Below are positions 39,034 through 49,245 of a stretch of DNA of 64,000 bases, one piece after another (position 1 is the stretch's first letter; each line of letters opens with the position of its first letter). Source of the DNA: Circinella umbellata (taxonomy: Eukaryota > Mucoromycota > Mucoromycetes > Mucorales > Lichtheimiaceae); the NCBI GenBank assembly GCA_025093555.1, contig JAIWNF010000030.1:558001-622000 (forward strand), in the 5' to 3' direction. The translations under genes were made by a program, and so were the position numbers. The notes below the pieces were generated by a model. That model saw only the letters and a list, made by a program, of their open reading frames with translations. It was not told the DNA's origin and did not search any database.

Positions 39034-39306
39034 TGCAAAATTGTCTTTACAAAAGTATAAAAAATTAGATTGTAATCAATTAAAACAAATAGGAGCAATT
39101 TTAAAACAATCATCATCTTTATTTGAAAGAATAATTAATCCTCAAAAAGGACCAGATTATATTTTTAGTTCTATTGTTTTTGGTGATGATTCCCACTGAC
39201 GCGAATTGTTCACTTGTAAAAAAAAAAATCTTGTCTTCATTTTAAAAATATATATTATTTTGGTCCCCCAACCCAAAAAAATAGTTCTTGCCCATTTTTA
39301 TTGGAA

Positions 39307-39480
39307 ACCGGACATTGGATGTGACTTAATTCTCTTTGATGTTTAAGGTAGTGCACTCGTAGCCCATGGATTTTTATTTTATATTTTGAAGTGCGCTCTC
39401 TCCAACAAGAATTATTTTCAACCAATCAATATTCTCTTTTGAAAGCCTAACATTGGATGTGACTTAATTCTTTTTAGTAT
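39307..39480. repeat. Two-copy direct repeat CATTGGATGTGACTTAATTC
   Basis: The 20-base string CATTGGATGTGACTTAATTC occurs at about 39313 and again at about 39451, with partly similar flanks (GTAGT...GTGC). It is probably the decayed left part of the adjacent tandem repeat region. Confidence 0.5.
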
Positions 39481-39554
39481 ATAACGTAGTCTGGTGCTTT
39501 TAATGATGTTATTCAATTCTAGAAAAGAATTACCATTTCTCTTATACTGTAGCA

Positions 39555-39960
39555 TGATGGTGTGGACAACTAGGTAAGGTGCGTCCTCCTAGTCCCTCAG
39601 CATTCATTGTGTTTTTTTTTCTATAAGGTATTGTCATGGCAATTCCAGAGCAAGGCCGAGTGAACGGTTGTGGACAACTAGGTAAGGTGCGTCCTCCTAG
39701 TCCCTCAGCAACTGTTTGCGATTTCTTTTACATGATGTGGAGAACTAGGTAAGGTGCGTCCTCCTAGTCCCTCAGCATTCATTGTGTTTTTTTTCTATAA
39801 GGTATTGTCATGGCAATTCCAGAGCAAGGCCGAGTGAACGGTTGTGGACAACTAGGTAAGGTGCGTCCTCCTAGTCCCTCAGCAACTGTTTGCGATTTCT
39901 TTTACATGATGTGGAGAACTAGGTAAGGTACGTTCTCCTAGTCCCTCAGCATTTCTTGTG
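39555..39960. repeat. Tandem 174-bp repeat carrying five copies of one hairpin
   Basis: A 25-base imperfect palindrome starts at 39569, 39677, 39744, 39851 and 39918. Its arms are ACTAGG...CCTAGT with an inner AGG...CCT stem around the TGCGT loop. Spacings of 108, 67, 107 and 67 bases show a higher-order unit of about 174 bp, containing two hairpins, repeated twice plus one. Every copy keeps the flanks GTGGA(C/G)A before and CCCTCAGCA after. Copy 5 has two changes, one turning an inner stem pair into a possible G-U pair. There is no protein reading frame across it. Confidence 0.85.
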
Positions 39961-40349
39961 TTTTTGTTTTAATAGATAACTTATATAAACTTATAGAAGG
40001 CTTTTATTAAAAGAGGAGTAACACTGTTTTGTTCATTCATATACAAGAAAATTCTAACCTCATTATTGTTATAAGTAGTAGATCACATAATATCGTTCAA
40101 GGAAATAATGCTTTACTGTAGAGAGGCATATAACTCAATGGTGTTTTTGTTTTTTGCCAAAAGTTTTTTTCTGCTCCATTTTTGTTTACTATATGCTACC
40201 TGTGTATATGTATTAGCTGCTGACAAGTACTTCTACAAGGGTGCCGTGTTTTTTCACAAACTCAATCTCCGCCTGTATGTTTGTATATGTGATTTTTTTA
40301 TATATTTTTTGCATAAAAAAGCACTTAATCGTTTTTTTATAATTTTGTT

Positions 40350-41248
40350 CCACTTTTCATTTTTATTCAAAGTCAGATATACGTCACCAAGCCAAAAATT
40401 TCGTGTCAGAAAAGAGAAAAAAAACGCCAAGTCAGCATTATAGCTGTAAAAAAATTCTTTTATTAATGATTCCCATTCAATATATAGCCTTTTTAAAAAT
40501 ATGCAATAGAATGATGAAATGAGAATAAACATTTGTGAATATGCATTGGTCTGTTTAAATAAGATAAGGACAAACAAATGGAGGTAAAAAATCAGAACCG
40601 CTATTAAAAATATAAATATATGGTATAAGATGACACTTTTTTTTTTTTTTTTTTTTTTTTGGTAAGTCTACTAGAGTAAATCAACGATTGCAGAAGGAAT
40701 TAACAAAAACGATCTCATAATCTCGATTTCAATAATCGGAGCTAGATGAAGTAGGTTTTTATTTATTTATTTGGGTATAGTATAGAGAGGCAAAAAGGAG
40801 GAATATACACATTATGAAGCTTTTTCATGTAAGCTACTAATTACTAAACACGTTTATTAATTTAGGGAACAATGGAACAACAAAATGAACTATTCAGCAA
40901 ATGCTAATTCATCTTTTACACCGGAAATCGACATACACGACCATATATAATATATCGACAGCTGTGCACTACCTGTGGATAATACGAGTATTTCGGTTTT
41001 TGTTTTTTTTCACCTGTCAGTATTCAACACACGCCTGTCTCAGCTCAAAGATTACTCAACATACACATCTATCCATTCAATATTTTTTTACAACTTGACG
41101 ATTGCCAAATGGACCCGAATTCACGTCAACCAAAAGATGTTGTACTGTTATTATTGCTGTTAAGGGAATCCCGTTTTGTATTTTGGACTTTTGGATATAA
41201 TACACAAGGTAGTTCCGTGATGAATTTTATGATAGTAGTAGCTTAGAA
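40350..41248 (+). repeat. Left terminal inverted repeat of the MULE
   Basis: This arm of 899 bases matches the right arm except for isolated substitutions (for example TTTCGTG against TTTCATG near the end) and the length of a long poly-T run at about 40638-40660. It begins CCACTTTTCATTTTTATTC and ends at GTAGTAGCTTAGAA. Confidence 0.88.
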
Positions 41249-41496
41249 GGAAATATATAAAAATAAATGTGATCTCATATTATGCATGTAATTTATATTC
41301 AATGAGCTTGCAATAAGATAGTGTTGTGTCAAATCATATAAACACTTCGCATTTTCAAAAATGATTATTAATACAAAATGAAAGTCGTGTAACCGCATAA
41401 TATAAGAAATTCCGTGCTTTATTTTTTTGTTGTTGTTGCTAATTCCAAATTATACATCATTTCAAATCTCTAAAAATCATTTTCAAGGTCTTCCAA

Positions 41497-43987
41497 ATGT
41501 CTAACCACCTTCTTGATCCCACCAACGTTCAGAACCCTATCGTTCTTAGACCTACTGTTGGACAAGAACGTTTAACATCATGTAGAGTTGACGTTTATAA
41601 GGACCTTATTGCCAAACAGCCCGAAGTGACAGGGGAATGTTGGGTGTATAATGATAAATACTCTCTGAATAAGAAGCATGAGCAAATCAAGAACAGAAAA
41701 AGAAAGGCTCCGCAATCAGATACTGTTGATAATGAATCTGATCAGCTTGATGCAAGTGATACTGAAGAACGTAATGATTGTATAATATAAAAAATATTTT
41801 TAATAGTAGCTCTAAATAAGTGTTTATTAATTATAATTATACCTTGTTTGCTTTTTTTACTATTTAAGCTGTCGTTTCATCTAAAAATAAAAAGTGTGTT
41901 ATTCTTTGGAAAATTCGCTTCCAGTGCCATCGTAAAGCTAGGAGTGAAAAGAAGAAGATTCAAGTTATTGATGATGAAAATGACGAATATGATGAAGATG
42001 GGATGCAACGTCGTTCAATTCAAAAAAAATCAAAGAATATTGGATGTAAAGCACAACTTATGGTGTACTGTTATGAAGATGATGAAGATAACGTTGAGTT
42101 TGCTTATGTCAATGAGCATAACGGTCATGTACCTGGTAGTATTAGCGATGTTCAGTATCTCCGTAAATCAAAAGAGTTGAATGAACGAATTATTGAGGAG
42201 TTACATAAAGGATATAACGTACGTGATATTAAGCGTTTTCTTCAACGCGAATATCAACATGTAGCAAAAGGTAGTCGTTTTGGTCATATAAACACAGTTG
42301 ATGTTTATAATATTCTTTGTAAATATCGTGAAGAATTGTGCTGCCTGGATAAAGACGATTTCACATCTGTGAAAAAACAACCTGAAGTTTTTCGAAACTT
42401 ACAGTATCATATGTGGATTGATGTCACAGACGGTGAAAATTCCAGTGAACGCCTAACATCAAAGATTTTGCTTTTGGATTTGTTGCTCCTTGGCAGCTTG
42501 CATATTTTGAAAAGACCCAATTTGTTTCTTTGGATGCAACCCATGATGTTTCAAAATATAAAGATGGCGTTTTGTATACTATAGTTATACGGAACCTATT
42601 GCTGGACGTAGGGTTCCTATTACTGTACTTGTTTGTTAACAAATGATTTGTCATCAAAACCCCTTCTTGGTTGGTTCCGTTCATTAGCAACAGTTGGATT
42701 AAATCCACAACGTTTCACAATTGATAATAGCTTGCCTGAAGATAATGCAATTGTTCAAGTTTGGCCTGGATGTTCAATTCAACACTGTCTTTGGCATGTA
42801 ATGCGAGCTTGGATGCAAAACGTTCAAGCAAAAATACATGGATTAATTGGTCGAACACCAACTCAACCAAAAGCGCACATCAGACCCCGTTTGAAGGAAC
42901 TCATGTATGAAAAAAACACAGAGCGGTTTCATATACTGCTTAATAGTTTTCTTACCGAATTTCAAGATACCCAGCATGAGTTTATTACTTATTTCAAGAC
43001 GTACTATGTTGATAAATGGGATGGACAAGCATATGAGCGATGGAATTGCTCATATCAACCACACGTCTTTCATGCTATGTCTACAAATAACTATGTTGAA
43101 GTAAGATTAAAAGAAAATTAAACAGTATTTTGTGTATTTATACCTATACTTATCCCCTAATAACATTATTACCGAGTTGGCATTACCAATTGAAAACCAT
43201 ATATTTAAAACGAAAACGCACACATCGTCTTGATGTATTAATTAACCTTCTTGCTGATGAAGTCTCGTTTGATATTACGAAGAAGTAAGACGTTTGTCTG
43301 CTAATGTTGGCTGAATGGGGTCTACTGAGCGACGTCTTCGTGCAAATGAAATCAAAGCAGAGAAAGAGCAAAGGTCGAGACACCCATCATCTATCATCCA
43401 TTTGTCTGATTCTGAGTATTCTGTCGTGTCATTCAATAACAATGCAAATAACGCAATATATATTGTATTATCATCGTTCTTTTCTTTATATGTACTACAT
43501 GCTGATTATTATCGTTATTAACTGCTGTTCTTTGTTGTTGTCAATTAGGTTGGAGTTAATAATAATCAAGTTGCCTCCTGTACCTGTCCTGATTATCAAC
43601 GACATTTTTTCCCATGTAAAGATATGTTTTATGTTGACTTAAATGATCCATCTAACAATTCGACCTCAAATAACAAATCACCGTGTTTGAGAGCAAGAGA
43701 CGATAGTATCTATTATCTCTTCTTCTATCCCTCGTCATATCGATCATCCACAACCACTAACAAATAAAGATCAACTTAAAGCTGCTGTTAATTGCCTTGT
43801 ATCTCGTGCAACTGCATTGAAGCGTCGTGTCAATAGATCAACTATAGCCAGCAATAATAACAATAATAGCAATATAACCAACATTATTCAACAAGTAGAT
43901 GCATTAACACAAAACATGTCGAATGTTGACTCTGATCTTGATGATGTTCTTTCTCTTCCTCCTAACTCCAATTTCCAACTGCAATAA
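41497..43987 (+). pseudogene. MULE transposase with SWIM finger, frameshifted
   Basis: Coding blocks: 41497-41774; after an intron, 41868-42424 including GHVPGSISDVQYLRKSKELN; then in another frame FAFGFVAPWQLAYFEKTQFV and SLDATHDVSKYKDG (about 42460-42560); then in a third frame LLGWFRSLATVGLNPQRFTI, CSIQHCLWHVMRAWMQNVQA and STNNYVE; after an intron, SWHYQLKTIYLKRKRTHRLD; then a SWIM finger CTCPDYQRHFFPCKDMF (43580-43630); and a C-terminal tail ending at 43987. At least two indels lie in the catalytic half and another follows the SWIM finger. The SWIM His is replaced by Asp (CKD rather than CKH). The copy cannot make a full transposase as it stands. Confidence 0.82.
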
Positions 43988-44175
43988 AAATAACCATCCA
44001 TTTTTTATATTCTATCCATTTCTCTTTTATTACTTTTTTTTATCACTATATATTTAAACGTATAAATTATAATGTTACTATTATCATCATTGTCATCAAA
44101 TAACCACAATTTTCGTTCTTTTCATTTAAAAAAATATATTCTCTTACCATTATTATAGAACGTAAAAACGTTTTA

Positions 44176-45072
44176 TTCTAAGCTACTACTATCATAAAAT
44201 TCATCACGGAACTACCTTGTGTATTATATCCAAAAGTCCAAAATACAAAACGGGATTCCCTTAACAGCAATAATAACAGTACAACATCTTTTGGTTGACG
44301 TGAATTCGGGTCCATTTGGCAATCGTCAAGTTGTAAAAAAATATTGAATGGATAGATGTGTATGTTGAGTAATCTTTGAGCTGAGACAGGCGTGTGTTGA
44401 ATACTGACAGGTGAAAAAAAACAAAAACCGAAATACTCGTATTATCCACAGGTAGTGCACAGCTGTCGATATATTATATATGGTCGTGTATGTCGATTTC
44501 CGGTGTAAAAGATGAATTAGCATTTGCTGAATAGTTCATTTTGTTGTTCCATTGTTCCCTAAATTAATAAACGTGTTTAGTAATTAGTAGCTTACATGAA
44601 AAAGCTTCATAATGTGTATATTCCTCCTTTTTGCCTCTCTATACTATACCCAAATAAATAAATAAAAACCTACTTCATCTAGCTCCGATTATTGAAATCG
44701 AGATTATGAGATCGTTTTTGTTAATTCCTTCTGCAATCGTTGATTTACTCTAGTAGACTTACCAAAAAAAAAAAAAAAAAAAAAAGTGTCATCTTATACC
44801 ATATATTTATATTTTTAATAGCGGTTCTGATTTTTTACCTCCATTTGTTTGTCCTTATCTTATTTAAACAGACCAATGCATATTCACAAATGTTTATTCT
44901 CATTTTATCATTCTATTGCATATTTTTAAAAAGGCTATATATTGAATGGGAATCATTAATAAAAGAATTTTTTTACAGCTATAATGCTGACTTGGCGTTT
45001 TTTTTCTCTTTTCTGACATGAAATTTTTGGCTTGGTGACGTATATCTGACTTTGAATAAAAATGAAAAGTGG
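44176..45072 (-). repeat. Right terminal inverted repeat of the MULE
   Basis: This arm of 897 bases is the reverse complement of 40350-41248. The poly-A run at 44764-44785 corresponds to the poly-T run of the left arm. Confidence 0.88.
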
Positions 45073-45090
45073 GGGCCGAATAAGTATTTT

Positions 45091-45480
45091 CTATTTTGTG
45101 GCGTCATATAAAACCATATATAGAATGACAGGTCGATTATATGCTTCTGCGAGTAATCTAGGACAGTCCAACGCATCAAACCAAAGCCTTGGACTTGCAG
45201 TTCGACCTGTATGGGAAAGAATCGCCAGTTTCTCTTTATATCCATTTTTTCTAAACATATGTTCATAATGTTCCTTGTGGTTCAAAAGAGTATGTTTCAT
45301 TATCATCTTGACAACTTTGTAATGCTCTTCACCTCTGCGAAGAAGAACAGAACTAGCTCTCCAACCACAATGGCCATCTCCTTTAGGATTGTAGAGTCCT
45401 AGCACATTATCGGCATTCAATTGACAACCAATAAGGACATTTGATGGAATAGCAGTAAGGTGGGATGTGCAATACCTTAA
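45091..45480 (-). pseudogene. OTU-type cysteine protease fragment
   Basis: The minus strand reads LNADNVLGLYNPKGDGHCGW, with the OTU nucleophile signature GDGHC (Asp and Cys spaced as in the family). It continues through LLRRGEEHYKVVKMIMKHTL and LWFDALDCPRLLAEAYNRPV, then stops 19 bases outside the MULE arm. The catalytic His region expected further on is missing, so it is a C-terminally truncated fragment. OTU domains often ride on fungal transposons, so this is probably mobile-element cargo rather than a host gene. Confidence 0.7.
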
Positions 45481-45958
45481 TGCTTACAAAACTATAATTG
45501 TTTTCAATGAATTCTACTATACCCTAATATATATACTAAACTTTAGTATATATATATATGTGACTAAATATTATTATAATCTTTATGACATTTTACTTTT
45601 TCATAAAGATTATCAATCTCATGAATTTTTATTTTTCTATATGAATTTTTTTCTTTTAAAAAATTATACAATTTTTTTCTTATTTGTTGTTCTTTGATAT
45701 AATAATATTTTTCATGTGAATAAATATTATTATATCTCCATCTTTCCTTCTTAGAATACCCATTTATATATTCATATAAATTATATGATATTCCTTCCCT
45801 ATCAAATTCATCATCTGATTCATTTAGTTTATTAGTGCCTGAGATAAATACGAGTAGTAAAAAATAGAAAGATGGGACTAAAGTAAAATATAGTTGAGAA
45901 TCTGTTTATTCCTGAAATAAAATAACTACTCTTTTATATCTTTTCTAAATTATGTAAC
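45481..45958. other. AT-rich spacer, nothing recognised
   Basis: Very AT-rich sequence with TATATA runs (45530-45560). No gene or repeat structure is seen. Confidence 0.5.
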
Positions 45959-45960
45959 TA

Positions 45961-47402
45961 CAGTGAGTATTCGTTAAACGGGTACTCAATATATGTGAGA
46001 ATTTGTACCGGTTTAGCGAATTACCAGTTTAGCGAATTGAAACGCAGCTAGTACTAATATGTAGAATATACTAGAAAAATAACTAAGCTGTACGGATAAG
46101 ATAAAACAATAGTAGTTGATATAATGTAGCTATGCTACTATGAGCTAATGATCTAGTGATAAAAATGAAATTAGTGTACAGTATTTCTTAAATTAGCAAT
46201 GGTTAACCAGAGACTGGATTAATAATGAATTTACAACAAAGTGTGTTTAAAATATGAACCATGGTTACTGGTTGAAAAAATGAGTAAAAATGAATTGTAT
46301 CAGCAACATGATTACATACAGTATTCAATGGTAATGAACAAGTACGTGACAAAGTTGAAAAGAAGTACGTAAGTAGGCAGATGAGGAAGAAGAAAAAAAC
46401 ATCTGTGTGAAGTTGGCGAAAAATAGACACTGTTATCAACAAGATGTTGAGAAGGTTTCTCTTGACGACAAGAATGATTTATGTATTTTTGATTGCTATG
46501 AAAACCAAGTAGCCAACTGAAAACATAGGGAAGAGCTGAGATGACGTTAAAGGAAGGCTGTATCAATGATTCTACTAATAAAAAAAACTAATATTACAGT
46601 AAGTGTTCGCTAAACCGGTGCTCGTTAAACCGGTATTTCGCTAAACCGGTAATATCTCTTAAATATTTTTTATATACTTAATAAAATACCGGTGATTCGC
46701 TAAACCGGTATCCGGTGAGCTTTCTTAAATATTTACCGGGTTTATAATAGTATTATTTTTTCTTATATAATATAATATCAGTTTTTATTGATAACATTAT
46801 TGACACGGCCTTCCTTTAACGTCATCTCAGTTCTTCGCTTTGTTTTCAGTTGGCTACTTTGTTTCCATAGAAATTGAAAATACACAAATCATTCTTGCCG
46901 TCAAAAGAAACCTTCTCAACACCTTATTGATAACAGTGTCTCTTTTTCACCAACTTCACAAAGATGCTTTTTCTTCTTTCTTATCTGGATATGTATGTGT
47001 TTCTTTTCAACTTTGTCACGTACTTGTTTATTACCATTGAGTAATGTATGTAATTATGTTGCTGATACAATTCATTTTTACTCATTTATTCAACCGCTAA
47101 CCATGGTCCATATTTCAAACACACTTTGTTGTACATTCATTATTAATCCTGTCTCTGGTTAACTGTTACTATTCGAAGAATACTGTATACTAATATCATT
47201 TTTATCACCAAAATATTAGCTCATAATAGCATAGATACATTATATCAGCTATCATTTTTTTTATCTTATCCGTACAGCTTAGTTATTTTTTCAGTATATT
47301 ACATATTGGTACCAGCTGCGTTTCAATTCGTTAAACCGGTAATTCGCTAAACCGGTACAAACCCTCACATATATTGAGTACCGGTTTAACGAATACTCAC
47401 TG
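45961..47402. mobile_element. TA-flanked foldback element A (CAGTGAGTATTCG ends)
   Basis: It begins TA|CAGTGAGTATTCGTTAAAC and ends TTAACGAATACTCACTG|TA. The left arm, about 45961-46590, is the reverse complement of about 46776-47402. For example, GGTTAACCAGAGACTGGATT at 46200 is mirrored near 47160. Between the arms sits the left arm of element B. CAG ends with a TA duplication indicate a pogo/Tc1-mariner miniature. No transposase is present. Confidence 0.7.
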
Positions 47403-47580
47403 TATATTATATGAAATAAAATAATACTATTATAAACCCGGTAAATATTTTGGGAAGCTCACCGGATACCGGTTTAGCGAATCACCGCTATTTTATTAAG
47501 TGTATAAAAAATATTTAAGAGATACTACCGCTTTAGCGAAATACCGGTTTAATGAGTACCGGTTTAACGAATACTCACTG
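46597..47580. mobile_element. TA-flanked foldback element B, interlocked with A
   Basis: It begins TA|CAGTAAGTGTTCGCTAAACC and ends GGTTTAACGAATACTCACTG|TA. Arms at about 46597-46775 and 47405-47580 are inverted copies. Their bodies are full of (A)CCGGTTTA(A/G)CGAA repeats. The interior is the right arm of element A. Confidence 0.65.
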
Positions 47581-47859
47581 TATCTCACTTTATCTAATCA
47601 TGGCTAAACTATGTTTTATATGAATGGATGAGAGGACCTATTATATTTGTTCTATTATAAATATTAATTCTAGATCATTCTCTGAAACCGTTTGTGACAG
47701 TTGTTACTAATCTCATTCTTTCTTTGATGTTCCTTTTTTATCTAGAGTAATAATAAGAACGAATCAAAGTAAATAATAGTGTATAATTGGTTATATCTTT
47801 TATCCTTAATGGAATGATGTTTGATCGATTATTCATGAATAGATGGAATATATGTATTA

Positions 47860-49245
47860 TTATGGTGGTTCACCACAATTTCTATATCCAACCATGTGCT
47901 CAACCATGCTATCGTCTATCCTTAGTATTCCGCGGATAAGCATGTAGATCAACAACCTTATGGTTGAATATATCGTTGTAATGGTCTTACACCATTACAC
48001 TCCTGCAGCATTGTACATTTGATCGGTATAGTCGATGAAATTAACATTACAACCTGGTGGTACAATGGCATGGTTGCTGATAATTCGCTGGATGCTTTGT
48101 TTCCAATGATAATAACATCCTTTTAACAAAGTCTGCGGTGCAATGTTACTAAATATTAGAGAATTTGTCTTTATTTAAATGCCATGATAAAACCTTGGCG
48201 TTGTGCTTGAGAATAATCCATAACCTAATATAAATTGTTCACAATTCAGTCTCTCATGACAGTATATAATTAAAAAAACATCACATCCAATTTAACAGTA
48301 TCCAGTTTATAAACAAGTTCTCATTTTATTTATTATAAAGATAAATTTGTCAATTTATAACTATATATCTTCGATATATCTAGTCTTTTCTATCTATCTA
48401 CATCTGTAAAATAGGGACTGCTTTACATGATATGCTACTATTCTAATTCTTATATAATATATGCATATATGACAAGTTTTCCATGATATAAACACCACCT
48501 CTCTTTCATTCATGCACCTAACATAACATCTAAATGTACCAACCGTGAAAAATAAAACATTCCAGTCCAGAGAAATTCATGTCAATATCAGCGTCAGAAG
48601 ATCCAAACACAAAATCAAACGGCGTGAAAAAAGACAAGAAGTATGCCTTGAAGTCATCCTTAGAAAGTCCATCAAGCACTCCTTGAAATACAACAGCAAA
48701 CTTGCCTGACGCTTCAAAATAAATGTTAGTAGTACATAAATAATAATTTTTCGTGAAGCATCAGCTATATGTGACATCAGTTAACATAGAATTTGTTTTA
48801 AAATCAGCATGATACATAATACCAGGAGCACCAAATGTAATGCACATTGGGTTAGGAATGATATTCGATGCCTTTATATAGCCAGGAAACTCTTTTTGTA
48901 ACTCCTCCAATCTGAATGCATTGTCTCAAAGGAGGCCTGTGTCAATGTCAATTGATTGTTTTTCATAAGATAATTGCGTCAAAGTCTCTTGATAGTACCA
49001 ATATTACAAAGATTCTTGTCGATGTTGCTAATTGGTCTGGAAAGCTTCTGCACACGGATAGCACTGGTACCAATCTTTAATGCGTACGACTTTTCGCCCG
49101 GAAATTCCAGCACACATTCCTCTACTTTGTCCAACGTTTCTATGGTGAAATATAACAGAATAAATTTACTATGAGTATGTATACCCTGGTATTTCACCTT
49201 ACCTACCATTACACCATCTGTAATGGTCAGTAACAGGGTTAGCAA
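47860..49245 (-). pseudogene. DDE-type transposase relic (fungal family, decayed)
   Basis: The minus strand carries successive blocks in shifting frames: VEECVLEFPGEKSYALKIGT (49170-49080), EELQKEFPGYIKASNIIPNP and CITFGAPGIMYHADFKTNSM (48910-48790), NYYLCTTNIYFEASGKFAVV with GLSKDDFKAYFLSFF (48750-48630), SQAQRQGFIMAFK (48225), then LLKGCYYHWKQSIQRIISNH and IVPPGCNVNFIDY (48130-48030). The pattern of a beta-strand DVTYS, an exposed YYL.TT strand, QAQR.GF and LLKGC..HW.QS.. resembles MULE-related transposases seen in fungi. Several stops and shifts make it non-functional. The exact superfamily is uncertain. Confidence 0.6.

Larger units (their letters stand above)
36031..39199 (+). pseudogene. 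MULE transposase relic 2 with SWIM zinc finger, split by a transposon insertion
   Basis: Blocks in order: ESVLLWFDELRKREYHVLQH, FVIAWVSPWQKL, after an intron-like gap ICIDSTHKTCKSFLNDEDCY and CPMGFMITNSE, the catalytic-type IMIDCSSIEINAIRVVF, CQWLIKRAWD, NNYVESWHNQLKSFYLG, and a SWIM finger CSCPDF...SRKLCKH at about 37395-37437. Stops at 36508-36511, 36522, 36664, 36853, 37410 and 37625 show decay. The Ser/Pro-rich tail runs to 37641, is interrupted by the 37642-39025 element, and continues in the same frame from 39032 to the stop at 39197-39199. Confidence 0.8.
40350..45072 (+). mobile_element. MULE element with inverted arms of about 0.9 kb
   Basis: The segment 40350-41248 is almost exactly the reverse complement of 44176-45072. 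Between them lies a MULE transposase gene in pieces. Long terminal inverted repeats around such a transposase are the hallmark of Mutator-like elements. I could not find the expected 9-bp target duplication: the bases just outside (AATTTTGTT left, GGGCCGAAT right) differ. Either one flank has been rearranged or the true ends differ slightly. Confidence 0.85.

Noticed and set aside
39555..39960. The repeat array as a CRISPR-like array
   Set aside because: Spacers between hairpins are themselves repeated (108/67 alternation), and the host is a eukaryote; it is a higher-order tandem repeat.
40975..41163. Open frame of 62 codons present twice in the window (also 44261-44449)
   Set aside because: Both lie in the MULE inverted arms, so the duplication reflects the arms rather than a conserved gene.
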